Part shown: positions 20,034-28,791 of the stretch, one piece after another
Layout of the letters: each line of letters opens with the position of its first letter
How positions within the stretch are numbered: position 1 is the first letter of the stretch
NCBI RefSeq assembly: GCF_013394165.1
Contig: NZ_CP041330.1
Location: forward strand, 1,232,501-1,296,500
DNA from: Pseudoalteromonas sp. Scap06
GTDB lineage: Bacteria; Pseudomonadota; Gammaproteobacteria; Enterobacterales; Alteromonadaceae
Length of the DNA stretch: 64,000 bases
Direction: 5' to 3'
Translations under genes and position numbers: made by a program
Notes under the pieces: model-generated
Databases searched by the model: none
What the model was told of the DNA's origin: nothing
Seen by the model: only the letters and a program-made list of their open reading frames with translations

Positions 20034-21416
20034 ATGAAGTTTGATATTAAAGAAGAAGACATGATCATAAAGCCCTATAAAGAAGAGGGGCCAATTTATA
20101 TACGCGAGCAAAAAGGTTTTTTTCAACGTATACGTCGCAATTTAGGCTGGTTGTTAATGCTGAGTTTTATTGCCATTCCGTGGGTTCAATATAACGGCCA
20201 GCAAGCGGTTTTATTGGATGTGGCCACCCAAAAATTTACTATTTTTGGCCTTACCTTGCTCCCTCAAGACTTTATGATTTTAGCCATGCTGTTTATGGTG
20301 GGAGCGTTTGCCCTATTTTTTGTTACCAACTGGCTTGGCAGAGTATGGTGTGGTTATACCTGCCCACAAACCATTTGGATGTTAATGTTTTCTTGGGTTG
20401 AGCAACGTATAGAGGGTACGCGTAACCAGCGTATTAAGCTTGATAAAAGCCCTTGGGATATTACCAAATTGCGAAAAAAAATCACTAAGCACAGTGCTTG
20501 GCTGGTTATTTCGATACTCACGGCGACCTCATTTTTAGCGTATTTTATCCCCGCTAAAACCTTGTATCTCGAAATGTTAAATTTAGAGTGGTCTGGGATC
20601 ACCAGTTTTTGGGTATTTTTATTTGCGTTTTGTACTTATGGAAATGCGGGCTTTTTACGTGAAAAAATGTGTACTGTGGCGTGTCCGTATTCGCGCTTTC
20701 AATCGGTGATGTTTGATAAAGACACTCTGGTGGTTACTTACGATAGCGAACGGGGTGAAAATCGCGGCCCACGTAAACGCAAAGCTGATCCTAAAGCGCT
20801 TAATTTAGGTGATTGCGTAGACTGTAACTTATGTGTGGAAGTATGCCCTGCAGGGATTGATATTCGCAATGGCTTGCAATATGAATGTATTAACTGTGGT
20901 TTATGTATTGACGCTTGTGACGACACCATGGATAAGTTTGGCTACGAAAAAGGCTTAATTAAATACGCCAGTGAAAAGCAAATGGCAGGGCAAAAAACGA
21001 ATCCATTTAGGCTTAAACTTGTAGGCTATGGGGCGTTAACTGCGCTATTAATTTTATCTATGTTTGCTTGGATGTTACAACGCACCCCTATAGAAGCTTC
21101 TGTGCTTAGAGATAGAAACGCATTGTATCGGGTAAATTACGAAGGCTTAGTTGAAAACCCTTACACACTTACTATTATCAATAAAACTCAGCAACCGCTG
21201 CATTATTCAATTTCAATTAGCGGTTTAGAGGGGGCTACATTGCAAAGCCCAAATGCTATATTAGTAGAGCCTGGGCTGATGAAAAGTGTGCCGGTAACGG
21301 TGACTGCAGACGGTTACGATTTAGCACGCAAAGTGAGTAAGCTGAGTTTTGTGATCACTTCGCAAGAAGATCCTGCAATTACTATTACCAAAGACAGTCA
21401 GTTTTATAAAAATTAA
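20034..21416 (+). CDS. ccoG: cytochrome c oxidase accessory protein CcoG (FixG/RdxA)
   Basis: An inner-membrane polyferredoxin; CcoG of other bacteria reduces Cu(II) to Cu(I) for assembly of cbb3 oxidase. About 460 residues. Several membrane segments come first, including LGWLLMLSFIAIPWV and MLFMVGAFALFFVTNWLG. The GYTCPQTIW motif follows, then two [4Fe-4S] cysteine sets in CVDCNLCVEVCPAG and CINCGLCIDACD (about residues 262-302). The C-terminal Ig-like domain comes last. I start at 20034; ATG 20061, with AGAAG upstream, is an alternative. The longer frame from 19977 would run through the promoter. No ccoNOQP genes are in the window. Confidence 0.92.
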   Translation: MKFDIKEEDMIIKPYKEEGPIYIREQKGFFQRIRRNLGWLLMLSFIAIPWVQYNGQQAVLLDVATQKFTIFGLTLLPQDFMILAMLFMVGAFALFFVTNWLGRVWCGYTCPQTIWMLMFSWVEQRIEGTRNQRIKLDKSPWDITKLRKKITKHSAWLVISILTATSFLAYFIPAKTLYLEMLNLEWSGITSFWVFLFAFCTYGNAGFLREKMCTVACPYSRFQSVMFDKDTLVVTYDSERGENRGPRKRKADPKALNLGDCVDCNLCVEVCPAGIDIRNGLQYECINCGLCIDACDDTMDKFGYEKGLIKYASEKQMAGQKTNPFRLKLVGYGALTALLILSMFAWMLQRTPIEASVLRDRNALYRVNYEGLVENPYTLTIINKTQQPLHYSISISGLEGATLQSPNAILVEPGLMKSVPVTVTADGYDLARKVSKLSFVITSQEDPAITITKDSQFYKN

Positions 21417-21437
21417 TAAAGTATGAGTCCTAGCCAG

Positions 21438-21854
21438 TTAACAACCTGACTCGGCTAGGGCTAGCTGCTTAATTACAAATTTTTTGGCGCTTTGAAAATC
21501 ATCAAACAAGCACTCTTGTAAATGAGCATCACGGCCTGAGCTGTGCATAATCCGCTGCAATTGCCTTATAGCAATAGGCGAGGTGAGGACAAACGCACTG
21601 ATCAAACAGTTATTAATCCCCATTGTTTGGCTTACATCTATCATGTTTTTTTCAGCATCGGGGGTAGCAGCAATCACCTCAGGAGAGTGGCTAATATAAC
21701 CCCAAGACAAATGTTTAAAAGGTTCAATGGTATTTAATAAAGCGGCTTTAAAATGATTTAATAACTGAGGGTTTAAGTTACCTTTAAACTGCCCAATAAC
21801 TATATTACCTTCAACGCGCAAGCTATAACTGCCGTAGTTATTTTCAAATTTCAA
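21438..21854 (-). CDS. conserved hypothetical protein, possibly STAS/SpoIIAA-like
   Basis: A 138-residue cytosolic protein with no membrane segment. The alternating pattern near the start (YSLRVEGNIVIGQFKGNLNPQLLNHFKAALLNTIEPF) resembles the strand-strand-helix opening of SpoIIAA/STAS-like proteins, but I cannot confirm the family. It lies 35 bp after the M14 peptidase gene on the same strand and may be cotranscribed with it. A dyad (CCTAGCC / GGCTAGG, 21429-21459) overlaps its 3' end. Confidence 0.6.
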   Translation of the reverse strand: MKFENNYGSYSLRVEGNIVIGQFKGNLNPQLLNHFKAALLNTIEPFKHLSWGYISHSPEVIAATPDAEKNMIDVSQTMGINNCLISAFVLTSPIAIRQLQRIMHSSGRDAHLQECLFDDFQSAKKFVIKQLALAESGC

Positions 21855-21889
21855 TAGCCGCTCCTTTTATTGATTATCTACTGCATTGG

Positions 21890-22804
21890 TCACTTATTTA
21901 TAATGTAGTCTAAGGCACCTGAAATTGCAGCAACTTGCGCTAATATACACTCTTCAGGGTTAGCCGTTGCACTGTCTGGATATACTTCAGTGGTGGTGAC
22001 ATACGCAGCTTCAGAAAATCCCATACATAAGCCTAAATCACGGGCCGCGTAATTAATTACCCCAAATTGCGCTTGTGGTACACCAATTAATTGCTGATTT
22101 TCATCGCTAGGTGCAATATGCGTTACTTTTTCAACATGTTCAATAATTGCTTTTTGAAAAGCAGGCTCTGGTTTGTTGCTATCAGCCACTAAATAAAAGC
22201 CATCAGGAATGTTCCAGTTGGTGTTTACTTTGCCTTCACGAGCCGCGAGTGCTGGTCTAAATTCACTGTTATCAGAATCTGTTGTTTCATGTAAATCGAT
22301 ATGCGCGATTAAATCAGTATTTAAAGATTGCACATAGTTCATTACTGCCGCTGATTCTTGTGCTGGACTGCCCTGATAAAAAGAGCGGTTAGGGTCTACC
22401 GCATCTGGGTTCCAACGATTAATCGTTTCATAACCCCATGGGCTAATACAGGGGGTAATTACAATATTAAAGTGCTCAGCGTACTTATTTGCCAATGTTT
22501 TAGCGAATCTTAAAGCGCCATGAACACCACTGGTCTCGTAGCCATGTACGCCGCCAGTAATTAAAACAGTGGCTTTGTTTGTATCAAAATTAGTGGTTTT
22601 TAACGCGTACAAAGGGTAGCTACCTGCGGCATAATTAAGCTCACCGTATTGCTGTACTTCTAGAGTGCTTTTAAGTTCATCAATTAATGTTACGACTTCT
22701 TGTTGATAGCTTCGCTTAATTTTTTGTGCCTCAAGCCATTGGATTTTATTATTGTTGTTCCACTTCTCACCAGGCGTACCAATTGGGTAACTACTGTTAT
22801 TCAT
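21890..22804 (-). CDS. M14 family zinc carboxypeptidase
   Basis: A 304-residue metallo-carboxypeptidase. The HxxE zinc motif is in TGGVHGYETSGVHGALRF (about residues 81-98), the third ligand is in IAHIDLHETTD, and a late TTEVYPDS carries the likely catalytic Glu. NRWNPDAVDPNRSF matches the substrate-binding region. It has no signal peptide, so it is probably cytosolic. It differs from the CCP-like enzyme at 9984. The substrate is unknown. A 17-bp dyad AGCGTTA-GCT-TAACGCT (22871-22887) lies about 70 bp upstream and could be an operator. Confidence 0.85.
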   Translation of the reverse strand: MNNSSYPIGTPGEKWNNNNKIQWLEAQKIKRSYQQEVVTLIDELKSTLEVQQYGELNYAAGSYPLYALKTTNFDTNKATVLITGGVHGYETSGVHGALRFAKTLANKYAEHFNIVITPCISPWGYETINRWNPDAVDPNRSFYQGSPAQESAAVMNYVQSLNTDLIAHIDLHETTDSDNSEFRPALAAREGKVNTNWNIPDGFYLVADSNKPEPAFQKAIIEHVEKVTHIAPSDENQQLIGVPQAQFGVINYAARDLGLCMGFSEAAYVTTTEVYPDSATANPEECILAQVAAISGALDYIINK

Positions 22805-23001
22805 ATTAAACCTTTAAGTTGAATTATCTCTGCGGGCTATAGAGCACATAGACCATAATGACGAAAATAAAGCGTTAGCTTAACGCTGACTAAAATAGCG
22901 CGCAAGTATATGCGATAGTCACTGCATTAGTTAATGGCTGAGCTTGAATGCGGATAGTACCTTTGTTGCATAAAGTCTTTTAAAAACCATGCGGCAAACT
23001 C

Positions 23002-23262
23002 ATGTCTGCACTCTACATCGGCTTTGCTGTATATGTAACACAGTGCATTTTAGATGTTGCAAGTAGGCGGCTACGCCCTGTATTAATGACCGCTACAACC
23101 GCTATGTTTGGTTTATTGCCGCTGGTGTTTGCAACAGGTCCAGGAGCTGAAATACAAAAGCCATTAGCTATCGTGGTTATTGGCGTGTTAATTACCTCCA
23201 CTATTACTACCCTTTATTTATTACCTATCTTCTATGGTTGGTTGGAGAAAAAATATGGCTGA
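23002..23262 (+). pseudogene. C-terminal remnant of a heavy-metal RND efflux pump (CzcA/CusA type)
   Basis: Only the last 86 or so codons remain of a protein normally about 1,030 residues long. They carry the conserved end of heavy-metal RND pumps: SRRLRPVLMTATTAMFGLLPLVFATGPGAEIQKPLAIVVIGVLITSTITTLYLLPIFYGW. The ATG at 23002 is an internal codon, not a real start. No other part of the pump or its partner genes is present. The remnant overlaps a broken DUF3240 gene by 8 bases, which preserves the original operon order. Confidence 0.85.
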
Positions 23263-23558
23263 ACAGTTACTTTTTACCCTAAATGCACCCACAAATATAA
23301 AAGATGACGTAGTTGATATATTAATAGGCATAGACTGTATAACCGGCTTTAACTTAAAAAAATTCAAGGCTATAGCAAAGAGCACAGCGAGTTTGATATT
23401 GCCGAGCAAGTAGAAGGGTATCGTAGTTTTTATCAATTTGAGGTGCATATTTTATTATCTGAACTTGCCATACTAAAAACGACGCTAAGCCCTGTTTGTA
23501 AGTACACACCGTTAAATATTGGGTAACCCCGGTTTATGAAAGTGAGCATATTGGATAG
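23255..23558 (+). pseudogene. frameshifted DUF3240 gene
   Basis: ATG at 23255 opens a frame MAEQLLFTLNAPTNIKDDVVD.., typical of DUF3240 proteins, which are encoded right after czcA/cusA in Shewanella-like genomes. The frame breaks at a run of seven A (23356-23362). The next frame continues as IQGYSKEHSEFDIAEQVEGY..FEVHILLSELAILKTTLSPVCKYTPLN. A second break near 23515-23523 is needed to reach YWVTPVYESEHIG and the stop at 23556-23558. Two frameshifts mean the gene is dead. Confidence 0.75.
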
Positions 23559-23679
23559 TTACCATATATTAGATTAACTTTGAGAGTCACTTCAATTGGA
23601 TTAGTTATTAGACTTATTTAATTGATTTTGACAACTTATCAATGTTTAATTGAATGACATGTATTAATTGTTGTTTATT

Positions 23680-25953
23680 ATGCACTTTCTCCATAAGTAC
23701 TTCTTACTTAACGATCATCATACTGCCCATGATGAAGTCGCACACTGGCGGGTGAGTGCACTGCGGATAATTTTAACTCTCGTTACTTTGCTCTGTTTTT
23801 TGGTAGTTTGTTATACATACACCCGCGCAATTGAATTCAACCTAATTTACATTGCAGTTATTACTATTAGTTTTTTCACTATTGCTTTTAGTCTTTTATT
23901 AGCAAGTAAGCGATTTTACACATTTAGTGCAAACGCACTTTTATTAACTATCGTTGCTGGTAGTTTATCAATGAATTTATTTTTAACTGACTTAGAGCTT
24001 GCAAAGGTGGGTTCTATGTTTATGTATTCATGTCCCATCATTGCTCTTATGCTACTCGGTTACAGAACGGCTTTGGCCTACGGTATTTTAAACATCATAC
24101 CTTTTTACATGATTATTAATAATGTTGATTTATCTGGCTATTCAGGAATATCAAGCCAATTACCAGAAGCTGACTTATATATTACAGGCCTGATATTTTT
24201 ATTTTTTAATATTTGTATTCCACTGGCTACTGCGCGAACAATTGTTGCTGCCAAACGTTTAAACAAAACCATGTTAAATGCTAATAGCTTCCTTAAAGAT
24301 AAAAACGAGCTTTATCGCACCTTATTTACTGAATCTAATAAAGCTAAAATTATTGTCGACGAAAATTTAGTAATTACAGATTTAAATCAACATGCTATTG
24401 AAATGTTTGGATTAAAAAACAGCTTGAAAGAAAAGGCTGAGAGAATTGATGGATTATTCCCTGCACTTAATAGCAAAGAGTTAAATATAAAAAATCAAAT
24501 CATAGAATATAAGAGTCGCTACTATAAGAGTAATTATCAGCAAATAGCAATGAGTACAAATTACCGAGTGTATGACTTTTATGATTGCACGCAAGAGCAG
24601 TTAATTAAACAAAACTTGTCTATGATGGAGCAAGAGAACAAACGTCTAAGGTTTAGAGACTCGCAGACGAAATTGCCTAATCGAGAGTGGTTTGAGATGC
24701 AATGCGATAGGTTAACGTCTAAATATCAAAAAGGCTTTTATATCGTAGTCACACAAAGCGCAAATAGTGAATATTTAAATTTAAAACTTAAAAAGGCTGA
24801 CTCCCAATCATTGCTAATTACTGCTTATAAGCGCTTAAAAGCAATGCCTGAAGGGCCCTTGCTTTGTGCGTATATAGAAGGTAGTAAACTTTGCTTTATT
24901 GTTGGTTCAAGCTCAAGTGAACAGCAAAACAAGTTATTAATACAAATTAAAAGCACTTTAGATCAAACTTATGATGTATTTGGTACTAATTACCAACAAT
25001 CATTTTTATTTGGTTTTGCTAAGTGTCCTGAGCACGGTGAAGATAGTGCTATTGTTCTTAGTAATGCGTGTGAGGCGCTCAAGCTCGCAGACTATAACTT
25101 GCCTTTTAGTGGTTACAACCAAAAACAATCACAGGCTTTTATGGAAAAGTATGAAATTTCCATGTTACTTGATGAAGCTTTGCAACAAAATGATCTGTCA
25201 GTACATTATCAACCTAAAGTGAATGCAAAAGGTGAATGTATTGGGCTTGAAGCATTAGCTCGTTGGCATAGCTCTGTGCTTGGTAATATATCGCCAACTG
25301 TCTTTATTCCTATTGCAGAAGAGTACAGAATGATTAGTAGATTAACGGATTTAATTATTCAAAAAGTCTGCGCTCAAATTGCCCAATGGAATAAAGTTGG
25401 TTTGCCACTTTTACCTATAGCAATAAACATATCTTTGCTCGATTTTAGCCAAGCTGACTTTATGTCAAAATTGGTGAAATATTTGGCGGATTTTAATGTA
25501 AAACCGAATCAAATAGAATTAGAGCTTACCGAAACATCACTTGAGGCTAACCAAGCCCACTCTCTAAAACTTATGCAAACTTTGCAAGATTGGGGGTTCT
25601 CTATTACTGTGGATGACTTTGGTGTTGGCTACTCAAATATTGCACGCCTTGCTGATTACCCTATTGATAAACTTAAATTGGATCGCTCTTTAATAAGTCA
25701 GGTTACACGCTCTACACGCCAGAAAAGCTTAGTTAAAGCTATGCATGTGATGTGTGATGAACTCAATATCAAGTGTGTAGCCGAGGGAGTAGAAACCGAA
25801 GAACAGGTCTTAATAATGTCCGAAATGGGATGTAAAGAGTTTCAAGGTTATTACTTTTCTAAACCCATGAGTGCTCAGGTGTATGCTGAATGTATAAATG
25901 AAAATGGTCTTGTTTTTATGACAAAAAACTCAGCTACAATGAAAGGTAGTTGA
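23680..25953 (+). CDS. membrane EAL-domain c-di-GMP phosphodiesterase with degenerate GGDEF
   Basis: About 757 residues. The N-terminal 180 residues hold some six membrane helices, followed by a PAS-like segment (residues about 210-300). A GGDEF-type fold (RDSQTKLPNREWFEMQC onward) lacks the GGDEF signature and should be inactive. The EAL domain (about 490-745) keeps the residues needed for activity: E in GLEALARW, N in AINISLLDF, E in ELTETSLE, DD in VDDFGVGYSN, K in KLKLDRS, E in AEGVETEEQ and Q in FQGYYFSKP. It should hydrolyse c-di-GMP at the membrane. I start at ATG 23680, since 23668 is a TTG without SD. Confidence 0.88.
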   Translation: MHFLHKYFLLNDHHTAHDEVAHWRVSALRIILTLVTLLCFLVVCYTYTRAIEFNLIYIAVITISFFTIAFSLLLASKRFYTFSANALLLTIVAGSLSMNLFLTDLELAKVGSMFMYSCPIIALMLLGYRTALAYGILNIIPFYMIINNVDLSGYSGISSQLPEADLYITGLIFLFFNICIPLATARTIVAAKRLNKTMLNANSFLKDKNELYRTLFTESNKAKIIVDENLVITDLNQHAIEMFGLKNSLKEKAERIDGLFPALNSKELNIKNQIIEYKSRYYKSNYQQIAMSTNYRVYDFYDCTQEQLIKQNLSMMEQENKRLRFRDSQTKLPNREWFEMQCDRLTSKYQKGFYIVVTQSANSEYLNLKLKKADSQSLLITAYKRLKAMPEGPLLCAYIEGSKLCFIVGSSSSEQQNKLLIQIKSTLDQTYDVFGTNYQQSFLFGFAKCPEHGEDSAIVLSNACEALKLADYNLPFSGYNQKQSQAFMEKYEISMLLDEALQQNDLSVHYQPKVNAKGECIGLEALARWHSSVLGNISPTVFIPIAEEYRMISRLTDLIIQKVCAQIAQWNKVGLPLLPIAINISLLDFSQADFMSKLVKYLADFNVKPNQIELELTETSLEANQAHSLKLMQTLQDWGFSITVDDFGVGYSNIARLADYPIDKLKLDRSLISQVTRSTRQKSLVKAMHVMCDELNIKCVAEGVETEEQVLIMSEMGCKEFQGYYFSKPMSAQVYAECINENGLVFMTKNSATMKGS

Positions 25954-26024
25954 ATTTAATAACTATGTTCTAGCGACCTTTTCGGATTAAAATTTCAAAC
26001 TAGGGTAACGAATTTTTTGGCGTT

Positions 26025-26054
26025 AAATGCTGCTGAAATATTTCAGCAGCATTT
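26025..26054. terminator. 30-bp perfect palindrome between convergent genes
   Basis: AAATGCTGCTGAAAT is followed directly by its reverse complement. It sits between the EAL gene and iadA, which converge, and probably ends both transcripts. The T-tracts are short (three T), so it is not a strong textbook terminator. Confidence 0.65.
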
Positions 26055-26067
26055 GAGCTGTTCTAGT

Positions 26068-27234
26068 TTATTCAAACAATCCTTTTATAACCGCGTGGCG
26101 GTTTTGCACCATTAATATGCCGTTAGCCCATACATACTCAGGGGTTAAGGTCTCTTTATCGAGAAGCACAACATCCGCGTCGCTTGTTGCTTTAAGGCGG
26201 CCTTTATCAAGTCCTAAAATATCGGCAGGGTTACTGGTTATGCTCATTAAAGCCTGCTCTATAGGGACGTTATATTCTTTGACTGCTTGCTGAAACGAAC
26301 TCAGTAGGGATGCCTCTTTGCCCACCTCAAGCCCTAATAAATTAAAGTCTTTATCAAAAATAGGTAAACTAGCATGGCCATCTGAGCTCATAGTGAGTTG
26401 ATTTGGTGCTACGCCTTGTTCTAAGCAGTAGGCAAGGGCATGGGCTGCTGCATATTCACCATGTGCTAAATCGTAGTCGGTGGTGCTGGTGGTAAAGTCG
26501 ATAGTACCGCCCTGATCACAAAAGTGAATACCGGCATCAAGAAGTGCTTTATTGCGGTTCATATGCGTAGGATAAAACTGTTTAAGCTTAATATCACTTT
26601 GCTGAGCCACCTGATGCAAAATACTCAAGTGACTATCGACAGGGCCGACATGAATACTCACGGTGCCTTTTTTACCACTGAGCATACCGGCTACTTTGGC
26701 CTCGGCTGCCAATTCTGCTAATTGCTGGACCGTAGGTTGGCTACTGCGATGATCAGAAATAGCCACTTCGCCAACACCTATAAACTCCTCTATATACATG
26801 ATGTCGTCAGTGATTGAGTGAGTAAGAGTTTTAGCGGGTAAATGATACGAACCGGTATGGCAAAATACATTCAGCCCTTGCTCTTTTAGGCCTTTTGCTT
26901 TGGCAACCAAATTGGTAAGCGTACGTGAGCTTGAGTCGGTACCCAGTGCGCCCACCACTGTGGTAGTGCCCGATAGGGTTGCATCGGTTAGGTTCATTTC
27001 AGGGGTGCGGCTGGCAAATCCAGCTTCGCCACCGCCACCGGTAATATGCACTAACGAGTCAACAAACCCCGGCGTAACAAGCTTATTTTTACCGTCAATT
27101 CGTTTGACGAGTACACTGCTGTCGAGGATTATATTTTCGTCAATAGCAATGATTTTACCACCGCCAATTAAAACATCTTGTGTGCCTAGGTAGGTAGGTG
27201 CATAAACGTTTGCACCTTGAATTAAAGTTAACAT
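26068..27234 (-). CDS. iadA: isoaspartyl dipeptidase
   Basis: An amidohydrolase-superfamily enzyme of 388 residues that splits beta-aspartyl dipeptides. Most IadA signatures are present: GGGGEAGF (substrate-binding Glu), VVGALGTDSSSRT, TGSYHLP (Tyr), ISDHRSSQP (Arg), a metal His in VSIHVGP, a metal His plus Arg in YPTHMNRNKAL, and the metal/catalytic Asp in MSSDGHAS. Two metal positions differ from E. coli IadA. HVH is DSLVH here (Leu61 in place of the first His), and the carboxylated lysine position appears as Glu156 (GVGEVAISDHR). In this locus the likely substrate is beta-Asp-Arg from cyanophycin. It is 12 bp downstream of the transporter gene, in one operon. Confidence 0.9.
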   Translation of the reverse strand: MLTLIQGANVYAPTYLGTQDVLIGGGKIIAIDENIILDSSVLVKRIDGKNKLVTPGFVDSLVHITGGGGEAGFASRTPEMNLTDATLSGTTTVVGALGTDSSSRTLTNLVAKAKGLKEQGLNVFCHTGSYHLPAKTLTHSITDDIMYIEEFIGVGEVAISDHRSSQPTVQQLAELAAEAKVAGMLSGKKGTVSIHVGPVDSHLSILHQVAQQSDIKLKQFYPTHMNRNKALLDAGIHFCDQGGTIDFTTSTTDYDLAHGEYAAAHALAYCLEQGVAPNQLTMSSDGHASLPIFDKDFNLLGLEVGKEASLLSSFQQAVKEYNVPIEQALMSITSNPADILGLDKGRLKATSDADVVLLDKETLTPEYVWANGILMVQNRHAVIKGLFE

Positions 27235-27246
27235 AACAAATTCTTT

Positions 27247-28650
27247 TTATTGATAATTAATAAAGTAAGCAAGAAATATAAAGCCGCTTGCTAATACAAA
27301 AAGTGCTAGAGCAAAGCGCCAAATAAACGCAGCCCATTCTCCCCAATCTAATTTCACGACCCCTAAACAACCAATTAAACTAGCTGAGGTGGGAATTAAA
27401 ATATTGGTTAATCCATCACCTAATTGAAAGGCCAATACCACAATTTGCCTTGATACATTGAGCAAATCGCCAAGTGGAGACATCAGCGGCATAGTGATGG
27501 CAGCTTGGCCTGAACCCGATGAAACAAAAAAGTTAAATACACTTTGAAACACCAGCATTCCCCAAGCTGCAATGTAATCTGGCACACTGGCTATGCTACT
27601 TGCACAGTAATAAAGCAGGGTGTTGAGAGTTGAGGGAGTGGTTAAATCACTACCGCCTAATAGTAATACAATGCCTTTAGCCAGTGCGACTAATAACGCC
27701 GCTGGCAATAATTCTTGTGCACCGTGTTTAAACGCATCCGCGCACTCATTCGCGGTTAGCTTTTTAAACACGATGGCAATTATTGCACTGATAAGGCCAA
27801 TACAAAAAAACTGTGCCGCAAGCTCAGGAATATAATATTGGCGAGCCATCACTCCCCATACAACCCAGGCTATGCCCAATACAAACACTAATAATGTGAG
27901 TGCATCGGCTAGGCTGAGTTTAATCGTTGGCTGATCACCCGTTTTTAGGGATTGTGTTTTTATCCGTTTTGCATAGCGCATAGTAAACACAAGGCCTACA
28001 AGGGTAAAACAAGCCCACGCTAACATACGAAAGCCCGCACCAGAAAATACTGGAATTTCAGCTATCGATTGCGCTATAGCAATGCTAAAAGGGTTCATCC
28101 ATGAGGTGGCAAAGCCTATTTGCGTAGCCACATAAGTTGTAAGTACAGTGACTTTAGCGTCGTAGCCAAGTTGTTGCATAATAGGGAGCAGCACAATACA
28201 AAATGCAATAGCCTCTTCGCCCATACCAAATACCGCGCCGCCTAACGAAAATAGTAAAAACAGTAAGGGAATAAACAGCCATTCAACCCGCTTGGTTTTA
28301 TTAATAAGTGCCATAATGCCGTTATTAATCGCACCGGTTTTCATAATAATGCCAAAGGCACCGCCAGTGATTAAAATAAACGCCATTACGCCAATAGCTG
28401 CACCATATTTATCACCCGACACTAAGCCTTCAAACAATACATTTGCTAAACCAATGTCCCCACCTTGTGCAAAAACAGGTGGTGATTGTTGGTCGTTAAC
28501 GGCTTGATATTGTGAAAGCTGCACAGTGTGGCTACCAGATTCTGCATTAAATACCCCGGGGGTAATAAATACCGTGGCCATATAGGCAATCACTGCCACA
28601 CACAGCAAAATGATGCTGGCATCGGGCATAGAAAATTGTTTTTGTTTCAT
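27247..28650 (-). CDS. YfcC-family transporter, probable dipeptide or amino-acid carrier
   Basis: A 467-residue inner-membrane protein with about twelve hydrophobic segments. Family patterns include ITGGAFGIIMKTGAINNGI, LGGAVFGMGEEAIAFCIVLLPIMQQLGYD and SSGSGQAAITMPLMSPLGDLL (repeated re-entrant-loop motifs typical of the YfcC/DcuC-like ion-transporter superfamily). E. coli YfcC is annotated as a putative basic amino-acid carrier on weak evidence. Here it lies between the TonB receptor and iadA, so I infer uptake of beta-Asp-Arg or a related product into the cytosol. Confidence 0.85.
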   Translation of the reverse strand: MKQKQFSMPDASIILLCVAVIAYMATVFITPGVFNAESGSHTVQLSQYQAVNDQQSPPVFAQGGDIGLANVLFEGLVSGDKYGAAIGVMAFILITGGAFGIIMKTGAINNGIMALINKTKRVEWLFIPLLFLLFSLGGAVFGMGEEAIAFCIVLLPIMQQLGYDAKVTVLTTYVATQIGFATSWMNPFSIAIAQSIAEIPVFSGAGFRMLAWACFTLVGLVFTMRYAKRIKTQSLKTGDQPTIKLSLADALTLLVFVLGIAWVVWGVMARQYYIPELAAQFFCIGLISAIIAIVFKKLTANECADAFKHGAQELLPAALLVALAKGIVLLLGGSDLTTPSTLNTLLYYCASSIASVPDYIAAWGMLVFQSVFNFFVSSGSGQAAITMPLMSPLGDLLNVSRQIVVLAFQLGDGLTNILIPTSASLIGCLGVVKLDWGEWAAFIWRFALALFVLASGFIFLAYFINYQ

Positions 28651-28747
28651 AATTTCACTTTAATAAAAGGTCATTGTGTTGATGCGTAAATAAACGCTTA
28701 AACGTACTTTAGCACTTAATAGGCAGTGTCACTGTAGCCATGACCTG

Positions 28748-28784
28748 TAATAAAAGGAAGGCCGCAAAGCGTTTGCTTTGCGGC
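28748..28784 (-). terminator. hairpin between the TonB receptor gene and the transporter gene
   Basis: GCCGCAAAGC and GCTTTGCGGC form a perfect 10-bp stem 7 bp after the receptor stop. On the minus strand it is followed by CTTCCTTTTATT. It may be a partial terminator or an mRNA-stabilising stem that sets receptor expression apart from the downstream genes. Confidence 0.6.
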
Positions 28785-28791
28785 TAAGTGG

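Noticed and set aside
22960..23001. Insertion sequence end before the RND remnant
   Set aside because: The resemblance to IS5-group ends is about 18 bases with no transposase or paired end, so I do not list it as an element.
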